Made by a program: the position numbers and the translations under genes. From Ga0077527 sp964533495 (GTDB lineage: Bacteria; Pseudomonadota; Gammaproteobacteria; Burkholderiales; SG8-41): 23,114 nucleotides of DNA. The stretch covers positions 1 to 23,114 of the forward strand of contig CAZHJU010000040.1 in NCBI GenBank assembly GCA_964533495.1. The letters are read 5' to 3'. Positions 15,080-23,035 of this stretch are shown here, one piece after another. Position 1 is the stretch's first letter. Each line of letters opens with the position of its first letter. The notes beneath the pieces are model-generated. The model was given only the letters and a program-made list of their open reading frames with translations, had not been told where the DNA came from and searched no databases.

Positions 15080-15575
15080 GGTCGTGCACCTCGAACCGGT
15101 AGTCGTGGGCATGGTGCTCGTCGCTGCGGAACTGTTCCGTGCTGACCAGGCGCCACTGCGCGGCTTCGAGTGCCGGCATGCGCGTGTCGCCGGCCGGCTC
15201 GGCGTCGACCACCGTCAGGTAGATGCGGTCGGCCAGCGGCATCGCGGCGCGGTAAAGCTCGCCGCCGCCGATGACGAAGATTTCCGGGTCTCCCACGCAG
15301 CGCGCGAGGGCTTCCTCCAGCGAGTGCACGACGACGGCGCCGGGCACCGCGTAATCCCGCTGCCGCGTGACGATCACCGTCGTGCGTCCCGGCAGCAGGC
15401 GGCCGATCGATTCGTGGGTCTTGCGGCCCATGACGATGGGGTGGCCCATCGTCACCCGCTTGAACAGTTGCAGCTCGTTGGGCAGGTGCCAGGGAATTTT
15501 GCCATTGGCGCCGATGACGCGGTTTTTCGCCATCGCGACGATCATCGACAGCCGCGGCTTCTGCGGGGTGTTCAT
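15066..15575 (-). CDS. folA: Dihydrofolate reductase
   Basis: This 169-residue cytoplasmic enzyme reduces dihydrofolate to tetrahydrofolate with NADPH, restoring the cofactor oxidised by thymidylate synthase next door. Typical motifs are present: SMIVAMAKNRVIGANGKIPWHLP (adenine loop/Met20 loop), VIMGRKTHESIGR-like VMGRKTHESIGR, and FVIGGGELYRAAMPLADRIYLT. The active-site acid that is Asp27 in E. coli is Glu here (E34, in HLPNELQLFK), a conservative change also found in vertebrate enzymes. It starts 4 bp after the thyA stop, the classical thyA-folA pairing, and overlaps the Sel1 gene at its end. Confidence 0.97.
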   Translation of the reverse strand: MNTPQKPRLSMIVAMAKNRVIGANGKIPWHLPNELQLFKRVTMGHPIVMGRKTHESIGRLLPGRTTVIVTRQRDYAVPGAVVVHSLEEALARCVGDPEIFVIGGGELYRAAMPLADRIYLTVVDAEPAGDTRMPALEAAQWRLVSTEQFRSDEHHAHDYRFEVHDRVAA

Positions 15576-15579
15576 CGGG

Positions 15580-16374
15580 TCAGACGGCCACCGGGGCCTT
15601 GATTGCCGGATGCGGGTCGTAGCCTTCCAGCGTGAAGTCCCCGTACTGGAACGCGAACAGGTCTTTCACGGCGGGATTCAGCTTCATCACCGGCAGCGGC
15701 CGCGGTTCGCGCGAGAGCTGTTCCTTCACCTGGTCCAGGTGGTTCCGGTAGATGTGGGTGTCGCCGAAAGTGTGCACGAAGTCGCCGGGCTTCAGGCCGC
15801 AGACCTGCGCGATCATCAGCGTCAGCAGCGCGTAGGAGGCGATGTTGAAGGGCACGCCGAGGAACATGTCGGCGCTGCGCTGGTAGAGCTGGCAGGACAG
15901 CTTGCCGCCGGCGACGTAGAACTGGAAAAAGGCATGGCAGGGCATCAGCGCCATCCGGTCGAGGTCGGCGACGTTCCAGGCCGAGACGATCATGCGCCGC
16001 GAATCGGGATTTTTTTTCAGCTGTTCCAGCACCTGCGCCATCTGGTCGATATGGCGGCCGTCGGCGGCGGGCCAGGAGCGCCACTGGTGGCCGTAGACCG
16101 GGCCGAGGTCGCCGTCGGCGCGCGCCCATTCGTTCCAGATGCTGACGCCGTTGTCCTGCAGGTATTTGACGTTGGTGTCGCCCTTCAGGAACCACAGCAG
16201 TTCGTGGATGATCGACTTCAGGTGCACTTTCTTGGTCGTCGCCAGCGGAAAGCCGGCTTCGAGGTCGAAGCGCAGTTGCGCGCCGAAGACGGAAATCGTG
16301 CCGGTGCCGGTGCGGTCGGTCTTTTCGGTGCCGTGTTCGAGCACGTGGCGCAGCAGGTCGAGGTAGGGGCGCAT
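15580..16374 (-). CDS. thyA: Thymidylate synthase
   Basis: This 264-residue enzyme has the same length as E. coli ThyA. It methylates dUMP to dTMP using methylene-tetrahydrofolate. Seen: folate-binding RTGTGTISVFG near the N-terminus, KKVHLKSIIHELLWFL, the nucleophile C146 in MALMPCHAFFQFYV, the dUMP-phosphate arginines in SRRMIVSAWN, and a C-terminal IKAPVAV. Start choice: the frame is open far upstream to 16776, but that part is antisense to the aminopeptidase. ATG 16374 gives MRPYLDLLRHVLEHG, the family N-terminus. It is first in the thyA-folA-Sel1-cyclodeaminase unit and divergent from the aminopeptidase. Confidence 0.98.
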   Translation of the reverse strand: MRPYLDLLRHVLEHGTEKTDRTGTGTISVFGAQLRFDLEAGFPLATTKKVHLKSIIHELLWFLKGDTNVKYLQDNGVSIWNEWARADGDLGPVYGHQWRSWPAADGRHIDQMAQVLEQLKKNPDSRRMIVSAWNVADLDRMALMPCHAFFQFYVAGGKLSCQLYQRSADMFLGVPFNIASYALLTLMIAQVCGLKPGDFVHTFGDTHIYRNHLDQVKEQLSREPRPLPVMKLNPAVKDLFAFQYGDFTLEGYDPHPAIKAPVAV

Positions 16375-16406
16375 CGGGTTCCGGCGTTCGGTGGCGTTCG
16401 GCGGCG

Positions 16407-16415
16407 ATTTTAACA
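16407..16415 (-). promoter_or_regulatory. Candidate extended -10 box for thyA
   Basis: On the minus strand TGT-TAAAAT lies 33 bases upstream of the thyA ATG. No -35 match is seen. It overlaps the divergent aminopeptidase promoter region in an 85-bp intergenic space. Confidence 0.35.
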
Positions 16416-16422
16416 GGCCGCT

Positions 16423-16428
16423 TATAAT
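16423..16428 (+). promoter_or_regulatory. -10 box (TATAAT) for the leucyl aminopeptidase gene
   Basis: A perfect TATAAT lies 31 bases before the ATG at 16460. The -35 region is GC-rich and unconvincing. Only about 7 bp separate it from the thyA -10 candidate on the other strand, so the two promoters may compete. Confidence 0.45.
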
Positions 16429-16459
16429 TCCCGGCACTTCCCCATTACCGGACACGAAC

Positions 16460-17911
16460 ATGCTGGCCAAGCTGCAATCCCGCGCCGTACTGCCGTCCGC
16501 GCGCGAACTGGACCGGATCCGCCACCTGCTGGTGGTCGCGCCCGCGGGCACCGCGATGCCGGCGTTGCCGCTGCACGGCGTGCTCGAAAAGGCGCTGGCC
16601 CGCCGGCGCAAGAAGCCGGCCGATCTCGAAAAATCGCCGGTCGGCGCGGAAACCGCCGCCGGCACGCTGGTGGTCTGGGTGACGCCCGATCCGAAGCAGC
16701 CGGTTTTCGGGCAGCACACGCTGCTGCGTAAGGCGCTGGCCCTGCTGCTGGCCGAGCAGCCGGACACGCTGCACATCGCCGTGGCCGGCGCCGCCGCGGG
16801 ACGGCGCGTGCTGGCGGAACGCGCGGCCTACGTGGCCTGGGTCAACGGCATCGCCCTGCCGCGGCGCAGGAAAAAGGACGACGCGAGGCCGCTGAAAACC
16901 GTCGAACTGTGGGGACACCGGGCGGAAGACGGTTTCGCGCAGGCGCGCGCGGTCGCCGCGGGCAACGTGCTGTGCCGCACGCTGACCGTGCTGCCGCCGA
17001 ACGAACTGACGCCGGGCGAGTACCGCCGGCGCATCGCCCTGCTGGCACGCAGCCAGGGCTGGGCGCGCGAGGAATACGATTTCCGGCGCCTGAAGAAAAT
17101 GGGCGCCGGCGCCTTCTGCGCGGTGGCGCAGGGCAGCGACGAGAAGGACGCGGCGATCGTGCGCCTGCGCTACCGGCCGCGCGGCGCGAAGAAGACCGTC
17201 GCGCTGGTCGGCAAGGGCATCTGTTTCGACACCGGCGGCCACAACCTGAAGCCGGCGCGCTACATGATGGGCATGCACGAGGATATGAACGGCTCGGCCG
17301 TCGCGCTGGGCATCCTGCTGGCGGCGACGCAGGCGAAACTGAAGGTCAACATCGACTGCTGGCTCGCGCTGGCGCAGAACCACCTGAGTCCCCGCGCCTA
17401 CAAGCAGAACGACATCGTCACCGCGCTCGATGGCACGACGATCGAGGTCGTGCACACCGACGCGGAAGGGCGCATGGTGCTGTCCGACACGCTGGCGCTG
17501 GCGGCGCGCGCGAAGCCGGCGCTGATCGTCGACTTCGCGACGCTGACCGGTTCGATGCATGTCGCGCTCGGATCGCGCTACAGCGGCATCTTCGCCAGCG
17601 GCGACACGCTGGCGCAGCAGGCGCTGCGCGCCGGCACGGCGGCCGGCGAGCGGCTGTGCCGGTTTCCGATGGACGAGGACTACGACGGCGCGCTCGACAG
17701 CGCGGTGGCCGACGTGAAACAGTGCACCCTCGACGGCGAGGCCGACCACATCCTCGCCGCGCGGCTGCTGCAGCGTTTCACCGCGAAAACGCCGTGGATC
17801 CACATGGACCTGTCGGCGCACGGCTGCAAGGGCGGGCTGGGCGCGGTGGCCGGCGATTGCACCGGTTTCGGTGTCGCCTGGGGCGCGGTATTTCTTGAAA
17901 ATATTAAATAA
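16460..17911 (+). CDS. M17-family leucyl aminopeptidase (PepA-like)
   Basis: This 483-residue dinuclear-metal exopeptidase releases N-terminal residues from peptides in the cytoplasm. The catalytic C-terminal domain is complete: K252 and D257 (GKGICFDTGG), K264 (LKP), D275 (MHEDMNGSA), D334 and E336 with R338 in HTDAEGRM, then DFATLTGS. These spacings equal those of E. coli PepA (K270, D275, D293, D352, E354). The N-terminal domain is shorter and poorly conserved, as is usual. Start choice: the frame opens at 16391, but ATG 16460 follows the TATAAT at a normal distance with GGA seven bases before it. The metal motifs deviate from the common NTDAEGRL and KxDMGGAA wording, which marks this as a divergent M17 branch. 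The C-terminal codons are AT-rich and run into the next promoter. Confidence 0.94.
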   Translation: MLAKLQSRAVLPSARELDRIRHLLVVAPAGTAMPALPLHGVLEKALARRRKKPADLEKSPVGAETAAGTLVVWVTPDPKQPVFGQHTLLRKALALLLAEQPDTLHIAVAGAAAGRRVLAERAAYVAWVNGIALPRRRKKDDARPLKTVELWGHRAEDGFAQARAVAAGNVLCRTLTVLPPNELTPGEYRRRIALLARSQGWAREEYDFRRLKKMGAGAFCAVAQGSDEKDAAIVRLRYRPRGAKKTVALVGKGICFDTGGHNLKPARYMMGMHEDMNGSAVALGILLAATQAKLKVNIDCWLALAQNHLSPRAYKQNDIVTALDGTTIEVVHTDAEGRMVLSDTLALAARAKPALIVDFATLTGSMHVALGSRYSGIFASGDTLAQQALRAGTAAGERLCRFPMDEDYDGALDSAVADVKQCTLDGEADHILAARLLQRFTAKTPWIHMDLSAHGCKGGLGAVAGDCTGFGVAWGAVFLENIK

Positions 17912-17922
17912 AAACAAGTACT

Positions 17923-17928
17923 TATAAT
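17923..17928 (+). promoter_or_regulatory. -10 box (TATAAT) for the MFS-PlsC gene
   Basis: TATAAT lies in an AT-rich stretch (17891-17934) beginning in the last codons of the aminopeptidase gene. The nearest -35-like TTGAAA (17895-17900) is 22 bp away, too far for an ideal promoter. The predicted leader to ATG 17964 is about 30 nt. Confidence 0.4.
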
Positions 17929-17963
17929 ATTTTCCGGGCGTGAGTCCGGACGGAGGCGGTCGG

Positions 17964-19850
17964 ATGCGCGAGCAAAGCCAGTTCCGTTTGCTGACCCAGC
18001 GGCGCTTCGCGCCGTTTTTCGGCGTGCAGTTCCTCGGCGCGCTGAACGACAACGTGTTCAAGCAGGCGCTGGTGCTGCTGCTCGCCTTCCAGGGCGTGGC
18101 CTACACGACGCTGTCGACCGACGTGCTGCAGAACCTCGCGCAGGCGCTGTTCGTGCTGCCGTTCTTCCTGTTCTCGGCGACGGCCGGCCAGCTCGCCGAC
18201 AAGTATGAAAAATCGAAGCTGATCCAGGTCACCGTCGCCATCGAGCTCGCGGTGATGGCGCTGGGCGCCGCGGGTTTCCTGCTGCACAGCCTGCCGCTGC
18301 TGTTCGCCGCGCTGTTTCTCGGCGGCCTGCAGTCCGCGCTGTTCGGCCCGGTGAAATACGCGATCCTGCCGCAGCATCTGCACGCCACCGAACTGGTCGG
18401 CGGCAACGGCCTCGTCGAAACCGGCACCTCGATCGCGATCCTGCTCGGCATGGTGCTCGGCGGCTGGCTGATCGCGCAGGGCGAATCCGGCGTGCTCGCG
18501 GTGTCACTGGTGACGATGGCGCTGTCGGCGCTGGGCCTGCTGCTCGCGCGTTTCATCCCGCGGTCGCCGGCGCCCGACCCGGAACTGCGCATCAACTGGA
18601 ATCCGCTGACCGAAACCTGGCGCAACTTCCGCTTCATGCGGAAAAGGCGCACGGTGTTCCTGTCGGTGCTGGGCATCTCCTGGTTCTGGTTCTACGGTTC
18701 GATGTTCATCACCCAGTTCCCGAACCTGTCGAAGGACGTTCTTGCCGGCAACACCGAGGTCGTGACGCTGCTGCTGATCGTGTTCTCGGTCGGCATCGGC
18801 GCCGGTTCTCTGCTGTGCGAGAAACTCTCCGGCCACAAGATCGAGATCGGCCTGGTGCCCTTCGGTTCGATCGGCCTGACGCTGTTCGGCGTCGATCTCT
18901 ATTTTGCGCTGGCGGCGCATGCCGGCCACGGCCCGGTCGGTTGGCGCGAATTCCTCGCCGATGCCGGCCACTGGCGCATCCTCGCCGATCTGGCGCTGAT
19001 CGGCATCTTCGGCGGTTTCTACATCGTGCCGCTCTACGCGCTGATCCAGAGCCGCAGCGACGAGTCGCACCGCTCGCGGATCATCGCCGGCAACAACATC
19101 CTCAACGCGCTGTTCATGGTCGTCGCCGCGCTGCTGGCCATCGCGCTGTTTTCCGCCGGGATGACGATTCCGCAGATTCTGCTGGTGACCGCGCTGCTCA
19201 ACGCCGCGGTGGCGGTCTACATCTACACGCTGGTGCCGGAGTTCCTGATGCGCTTCATCGTGTGGCTGCTGATCCACACGGTGTACCGGCTGGACAAGAG
19301 CGGCCTCGGGCACATTCCCGAGCGCGGCCCGGCGGTGCTGGTCTGCAACCACGTCAGCTTCGTCGATGCGCTGATCATCGCCGCCGCCTGCCGCAGGCCC
19401 ATCCGCTTCGTGATGGACCACCGCATTTTCCGCATCCCGGTGCTGAGCTTCGTGTTCCGCACCGGCCGCTGCATCCCGATCGCGCCGGCGAAGGAGGATC
19501 CGGAAATGCTGGAACGCGCCTACGACGAGATCGCCCGCGGGCTGGAAGCGGGCGACCTGATCGGCATTTTCCCGGAAGGGCGCATCACCGACACCGGCGA
19601 GCTGTATCCCTTCCGCAGCGGGATCAGGCGCATCATCGAGCGCACGCCGGTGCCGGTGGTGCCGCTGGCGCTGCGCGGCCTGTGGGGCAGTTTTTTCAGC
19701 CGCAAGGACGGCGCGGCGATGACCCGGCCCTGGCGCGCGCGGCCGCTGGCGAAAATCGCGCTGGTCGCGGCGCCGCCGGTCGCGCCGGCGGCGGCGACCC
19801 CGGAGGGCCTGCAGGCGCAGGTGCTGGCCTTGCGCGGCGACTGGAAATAA
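17964..19850 (+). CDS. MFS lysophospholipid transporter fused to a PlsC acyltransferase
   Basis: This 628-residue inner-membrane protein has two parts. Residues 1 to about 430 are a 12-helix major facilitator domain with LplT-like features (FFGVQFLGALNDNVFKQAL, GGLQSALFGPVKYAILPQ, ELVGGNGLVETGTSIAIL). Residues about 440-628 are a 1-acyl-glycerophosphate acyltransferase domain with catalytic NHxxxxD (H463, D468) and FPEGRIT (F536-R540). Known relatives flip lysophospholipids inward (LplT) and re-acylate them (Aas), so transport and re-acylation are joined in one chain here. The AMP-binding acyl-ACP synthetase domain carried by Aas and by longer MFS-PlsC-ligase fusions is absent, so acyl donors must come from elsewhere. 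Start choice: a GTG at 17940 also opens the frame, but ATG 17964 has GGAGG seven bases upstream. It is followed by the DUF2339 gene after 25 bp. Confidence 0.93.
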   Translation: MREQSQFRLLTQRRFAPFFGVQFLGALNDNVFKQALVLLLAFQGVAYTTLSTDVLQNLAQALFVLPFFLFSATAGQLADKYEKSKLIQVTVAIELAVMALGAAGFLLHSLPLLFAALFLGGLQSALFGPVKYAILPQHLHATELVGGNGLVETGTSIAILLGMVLGGWLIAQGESGVLAVSLVTMALSALGLLLARFIPRSPAPDPELRINWNPLTETWRNFRFMRKRRTVFLSVLGISWFWFYGSMFITQFPNLSKDVLAGNTEVVTLLLIVFSVGIGAGSLLCEKLSGHKIEIGLVPFGSIGLTLFGVDLYFALAAHAGHGPVGWREFLADAGHWRILADLALIGIFGGFYIVPLYALIQSRSDESHRSRIIAGNNILNALFMVVAALLAIALFSAGMTIPQILLVTALLNAAVAVYIYTLVPEFLMRFIVWLLIHTVYRLDKSGLGHIPERGPAVLVCNHVSFVDALIIAAACRRPIRFVMDHRIFRIPVLSFVFRTGRCIPIAPAKEDPEMLERAYDEIARGLEAGDLIGIFPEGRITDTGELYPFRSGIRRIIERTPVPVVPLALRGLWGSFFSRKDGAAMTRPWRARPLAKIALVAAPPVAPAAATPEGLQAQVLALRGDWK

Positions 19851-19875
19851 AAAACAACCATAACGGAGACGGGCG

Positions 19876-22608
19876 ATGTGGTTCATCGGACTGATTGCCG
19901 GCGCCTTGCTGGGCGCGGCCTGGAGCGGGGATCTCGCATTGGCGGGCGCGGGCATCGGGGCCATAGCAGGCGCGCTGTACCGCGGCCGCAGTGCCGGCCC
20001 GGCTGAAACCGCACGGCTGGAAAAAATAGAGGATGCGATCCGCCAGTTGAGCCGGCGCCTGAAGGCGCTCGAAGCGCAGGCGCAGCCCGCGCGGACGGAT
20101 GGCGAACCCGCATCCGCGGCGGCGCCGGCGGATGCAGCGGCTGCGGAATCGTCCGTGGCAGGGGAAACGGCACCGGCGGCACCGGAACCGCCTGTCGCCG
20201 CCGCGACGCCTGCCGCGGCAGGCGCAGCCGACGGGGTGTCCCCGGTACCGGCCGCGCAACCGTTCCGGCCGTTTGCCGAAGAAGCGGCGCGGGAGGTTGG
20301 CCCCGGCTGGTGGGAGCGGCTGATCGGCGGCAACCTGGTGGCCAAGGCCGGCGTGGTGATCCTGTTTCTCGGCGTCGGCTTTCTGCTCAAGTATGCGTAC
20401 GACAACGCGCTGCTGCCGGTGCCCCTGCGCCTGGCCGGCGTGGCGCTGGCGGGCGCCGCGCTGTTCGCGACCGGCTGGCGGCTGCTCGCCACGCGCCGGC
20501 TCTACGGCCTGATCCTGCAGGGCGGCGGCATCGGCCTGCTGTACCTCGACGTGTTTTTCGCGCTGAAGGTTTACGCGCTGATCGCGCCGCAGTGGGGGTT
20601 CGCGCTGTTCATGGCGCTGGGCATGCTGACCACGCTGCTGGCGGTGCGGCAGGACGCCGCGGTGCTCGCCGTGCTCGGACTTTCGGGCGCGTTCATGGCG
20701 CCGGTGCTGGCGGGCAGCGACAGCGGCAGCCATGTGCTGCTGTTTTCGTACTACCTGCTGCTGAATGCCTTCATTTTCGCGGTGAGCTGGTTCAAGTCCT
20801 GGCGCGCGCTGAACCTGGTCGGATTCCTGTTTACTTTCCTGGTCGGCCTGTTCTGGGGCTGGCGCAATTACCGGCCGGAACTGTTCGCGAGTGTCGAGCC
20901 GTTCGTGATCGGATTTTTCCTGATCTACCTCGCGATCCCGATCCTGTTCGCGCACCGCCAGCCGCCGCGGCTGCGCGGACTGGTCGACGCCACGCTGGTG
21001 TTCGGCACGCCGCTGACCGCGGCGGCGATGCAGGCGGGACTGGTGCGCGACATCGAGTACGGTCTGGCCTGGAGCGCCGCCTGCGCCGCCGCGGCGTACG
21101 CGCTGCTGGCGGCGGGACTGTGGCGGCGCGGGAACATGCGCGTGCTGGCCGAGGCCCATGCCGCGCTGGCCGTGGTGCTGGGATCGCTGACGGTGGCCTT
21201 TGCCCTCGATGCCTACCCGACGTTTGCGTTGTGGACGCTGGAGGGCGCGGCGCTGGTGTGGATCGGCCTGCGCCAGGAACGTCTGGCGATGCGCCTGTTC
21301 GGCCTGCTGCTGCAGGCGGGCGGCGCGGCGCTGTTTCTGGCGGCATATGGCTCATACGATCTGGCGAACCCGTGGTTCAACGATTTTGTCGCCGGCTGCG
21401 CGCTGGTCGCGGTGGCCTCGTTGCTGACTTCGGGGCTGATGCACCGCAAGCGCGGCATCCTGATCCGCGGCGGCGAGGCGACGGCGGCATTGCTGCTGGC
21501 GTGGGGCGTGTTGTGGTGGTTCGCCGGCGGGCTGCACGCGCTGCGCCACGGCCTGCCGCAGGGCGCGTGGGCGACCTCGGCGCTGGTGTTCACCGCGGTG
21601 TCCATCGCCGCGGCGGAACTGGCCGGCGTGCTGGCGCGCTGGCCGGGGATCCGCCGCACCCATCTGCTGCTGTCGGCGACGATGGCGATCGTGCTGCTCG
21701 ACCAGTACGACGGCCGGCTGCATCCCTTCGCCGATTACGGCTGGCTGGCCTGGCCGGCCGCGGTGCTGGTGTTCTACGGCGTGCTGGCGCGGCAGGAACG
21801 CGACGGCGTCGCGGCGCAGTCGCCGCTGCAGCATGTAGCGGCGCTGTGGGGCGTCACTTTCCTGGCGGCCTGGGAACTGGCCTGGCAACTGGAGAGCCGT
21901 CTGGCGGGCGGCGACTGGTCCGTTGCGGCCTGGGGTGCGGTGCCGGCGCTGGTGCTCGGCGGCATCAGTTATCGCGGTTTCGGCGGCGGCTGGCCGTTCG
22001 CGGCGCATGCGCGCAGTTATCGCGGCATCGGCCTCGGCATGCTGGCGGCCTGGTGCGCGTTGTGGACGCTCGTCGCGCTGGGCCATGCGGCGCGCGTGGC
22101 GCCGATGCCGTATTTCCCGCTGCTGAACGCGCTCGACTTCGCGCACGTGGCGGCGCTGCTGGCGATCGGGCTGTGGCTGTCGGTGCGCGCCGAAGCGGGG
22201 GAGGCGTCATCCCGCGGCGCGCCGGCGCTGCTGGGCGGGCTGGCCTTCCTGGTATTGAACGCGGTCGTGCTGCGCGCCGTGCATCACTGGGCGGGCGTGC
22301 GCTACACACTGGATGCGATGCTGCACTCCGTGCTCGCGCAGGCGGCGCTGTCGCTGGTGTGGACGGCGACGGCCCTGCTGCTGATGATCTGGGCGCGGCG
22401 CGCCGGCCTGCGCGGCGCCTGGTTCGGCGGCGCGGCATTGCTGGCCGCCGTGGTCGGCAAGCTGTTCGTGCTGGACCTCGCCGGCGCCGGCACCGTGGAG
22501 CGCATCGTCACCTTCATCGGCGTCGGGCTCGGCCTGCTGGCCATCGGTTATTTCGCGCCGGTGCCACCGGGCAGCGTCGAGACGGAGGACAATAACAGGC
22601 GCAGCTAG
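19876..22608 (+). CDS. DUF2339 polytopic membrane protein
   Basis: This 910-residue protein is very hydrophobic. It has a short glycine-rich N-terminal hydrophobic hairpin (MWFIGLIAGALLGAAW; IGAIAGALY), a predicted coiled coil (RLEKIEDAIRQLSRRLKALEAQ), an Ala/Pro-rich linker (about 55-135), and then more than twenty predicted transmembrane helices starting at WERLIGGNLVAKAGVVILFLGVGFLLKYAYDN, the recognisable start of the DUF2339 domain. No catalytic motif is evident and the family's function is unknown; I recall it as a widespread proteobacterial membrane protein. ATG has GGAG upstream (ACGGAGACGGGCG). The gene probably shares a transcript with the MFS-PlsC gene. Its stop codon TAG is part of the CTAG that bounds the downstream MITE-like element. 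Confidence 0.88.
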   Translation: MWFIGLIAGALLGAAWSGDLALAGAGIGAIAGALYRGRSAGPAETARLEKIEDAIRQLSRRLKALEAQAQPARTDGEPASAAAPADAAAAESSVAGETAPAAPEPPVAAATPAAAGAADGVSPVPAAQPFRPFAEEAAREVGPGWWERLIGGNLVAKAGVVILFLGVGFLLKYAYDNALLPVPLRLAGVALAGAALFATGWRLLATRRLYGLILQGGGIGLLYLDVFFALKVYALIAPQWGFALFMALGMLTTLLAVRQDAAVLAVLGLSGAFMAPVLAGSDSGSHVLLFSYYLLLNAFIFAVSWFKSWRALNLVGFLFTFLVGLFWGWRNYRPELFASVEPFVIGFFLIYLAIPILFAHRQPPRLRGLVDATLVFGTPLTAAAMQAGLVRDIEYGLAWSAACAAAAYALLAAGLWRRGNMRVLAEAHAALAVVLGSLTVAFALDAYPTFALWTLEGAALVWIGLRQERLAMRLFGLLLQAGGAALFLAAYGSYDLANPWFNDFVAGCALVAVASLLTSGLMHRKRGILIRGGEATAALLLAWGVLWWFAGGLHALRHGLPQGAWATSALVFTAVSIAAAELAGVLARWPGIRRTHLLLSATMAIVLLDQYDGRLHPFADYGWLAWPAAVLVFYGVLARQERDGVAAQSPLQHVAALWGVTFLAAWELAWQLESRLAGGDWSVAAWGAVPALVLGGISYRGFGGGWPFAAHARSYRGIGLGMLAAWCALWTLVALGHAARVAPMPYFPLLNALDFAHVAALLAIGLWLSVRAEAGEASSRGAPALLGGLAFLVLNAVVLRAVHHWAGVRYTLDAMLHSVLAQAALSLVWTATALLLMIWARRAGLRGAWFGGAALLAAVVGKLFVLDLAGAGTVERIVTFIGVGLGLLAIGYFAPVPPGSVETEDNNRRS

Positions 22609-22785
22609 AGGCTGTTATGAACTTGCGAAATTTTTCCCTCGCCTCCACCCTTCTGCTGTGCCTCAAGTGTTTCCTTGTCCGGGAGGGGAAGGGCTTTAAA
22701 CCCCTCTCCCTCCGGGAGAGGGGTAGGGGTGAGGGCAATGGCACATGGACTCACAACGAATTTTCAGATCCATAACAGCCGCTAG
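22605..22785. mobile_element. MITE-like element with inverted ends, flanked by CTAG
   Basis: The left end after CTAG reads AGGCTGTTATGAACTTGCGA. The right end, read inward on the other strand after its CTAG, reads CGGCTGTTATGGATCTGAAA. A 10-base core (GGCTGTTATG) is identical and scattered matches continue. The core element is 173 bp (22609-22781), has no coding capacity, and holds a perfect hairpin at 22701-22723. CTAG on both sides could be a 4-bp target duplication or part of the ends. Each CTAG also supplies the TAG stop of the adjacent convergent gene. It may act as a two-way terminator. Confidence 0.6.
22701..22723. repeat. Perfect 10-bp hairpin (CCCCTCTCCC / GGGAGAGGGG)
   Basis: CCCCTCTCCC-TCC-GGGAGAGGGG is a perfect inverted repeat with a 3-base loop, followed by TAGGGGTGAGGG. 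This hairpin-plus-tail motif is one I recognise as a dispersed intergenic repeat in many proteobacterial genomes. No T-run follows on either strand, so intrinsic termination is not assured, but transcripts from both neighbours would form it. Confidence 0.8.
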
Positions 22786-22967
22786 CCGCGCTTTTTGTCC
22801 CAGACGTAACGCGCCAGGCGCTGCCAGCGGTTCTGCGGCTGTTTCAGCGCGTTGGGCGCGCGGCCGGCCTGATCGCGGGCGTGGCTCTGTTTCACCAGTT
22901 CGTGCAACTGGCGCATGTCGAGGCCGCCGGGGTCTTTGATCCGTTCGGGATCGGGTTTCTCGCTCAT
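22782..22967 (-). CDS. Small hydrophilic protein of unknown function (61 residues)
   Basis: I do not recognise this gene. It encodes a 61-residue highly charged protein with no signal peptide or membrane segment. The N-terminal part is acidic/proline-containing (MSEKPDPERIKDPGGLD), the middle may form a helix (MRQLHELVKQSHARDQ), and the end is basic and aromatic (NRWQRLARYVWDKKRG), suggestive of RNA, DNA or membrane-surface binding, though that is speculative. An AGGA ribosome site lies just before the ATG. It is divergent from aroC and convergent with the DUF2339 gene across the MITE-like element. Its last codons and stop coincide with the element edge, so the original C-terminus may have been altered by insertion. 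Confidence 0.65.
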   Translation of the reverse strand: MSEKPDPERIKDPGGLDMRQLHELVKQSHARDQAGRAPNALKQPQNRWQRLARYVWDKKRG

Positions 22968-22976
22968 GGTCCTGCC

Positions 22977-23004
22977 TTGGCCGGATGACCGGCTGTGCTA
23001 AACT
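22977..23004 (+). promoter_or_regulatory. Promoter for aroC
   Basis: TTGGCC (22977-22982) is followed after 16 bp by TAAACT (22999-23004), which carries the TGC extension. The predicted leader to ATG 23036 is about 25 nt and includes GGAG at 23022-23025. Confidence 0.5.
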
Positions 23005-23035
23005 TCATGCTTGATTTTAATGGAGTTTTTCCATC

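Noticed and set aside
16375..16776. Upstream extension of the thyA frame to 16776
   Set aside because: It runs antisense through the aminopeptidase N-terminus and its translation is Ser/Arg-rich noise; the ThyA N-terminus begins at 16374 with the family's exact length.
18504..21159. Long minus-strand open frames opposite the MFS-PlsC and DUF2339 genes
   Set aside because: Low-complexity Arg/Ala/Pro/Gln translations without motifs; the plus-strand genes explain the DNA fully.
22701..22735. CRISPR-like or tandem repeat array in the C/G-rich intergenic stretch
   Set aside because: Only one hairpin with a purine-rich tail exists; there are no regularly spaced repeats and no cas gene in the window.
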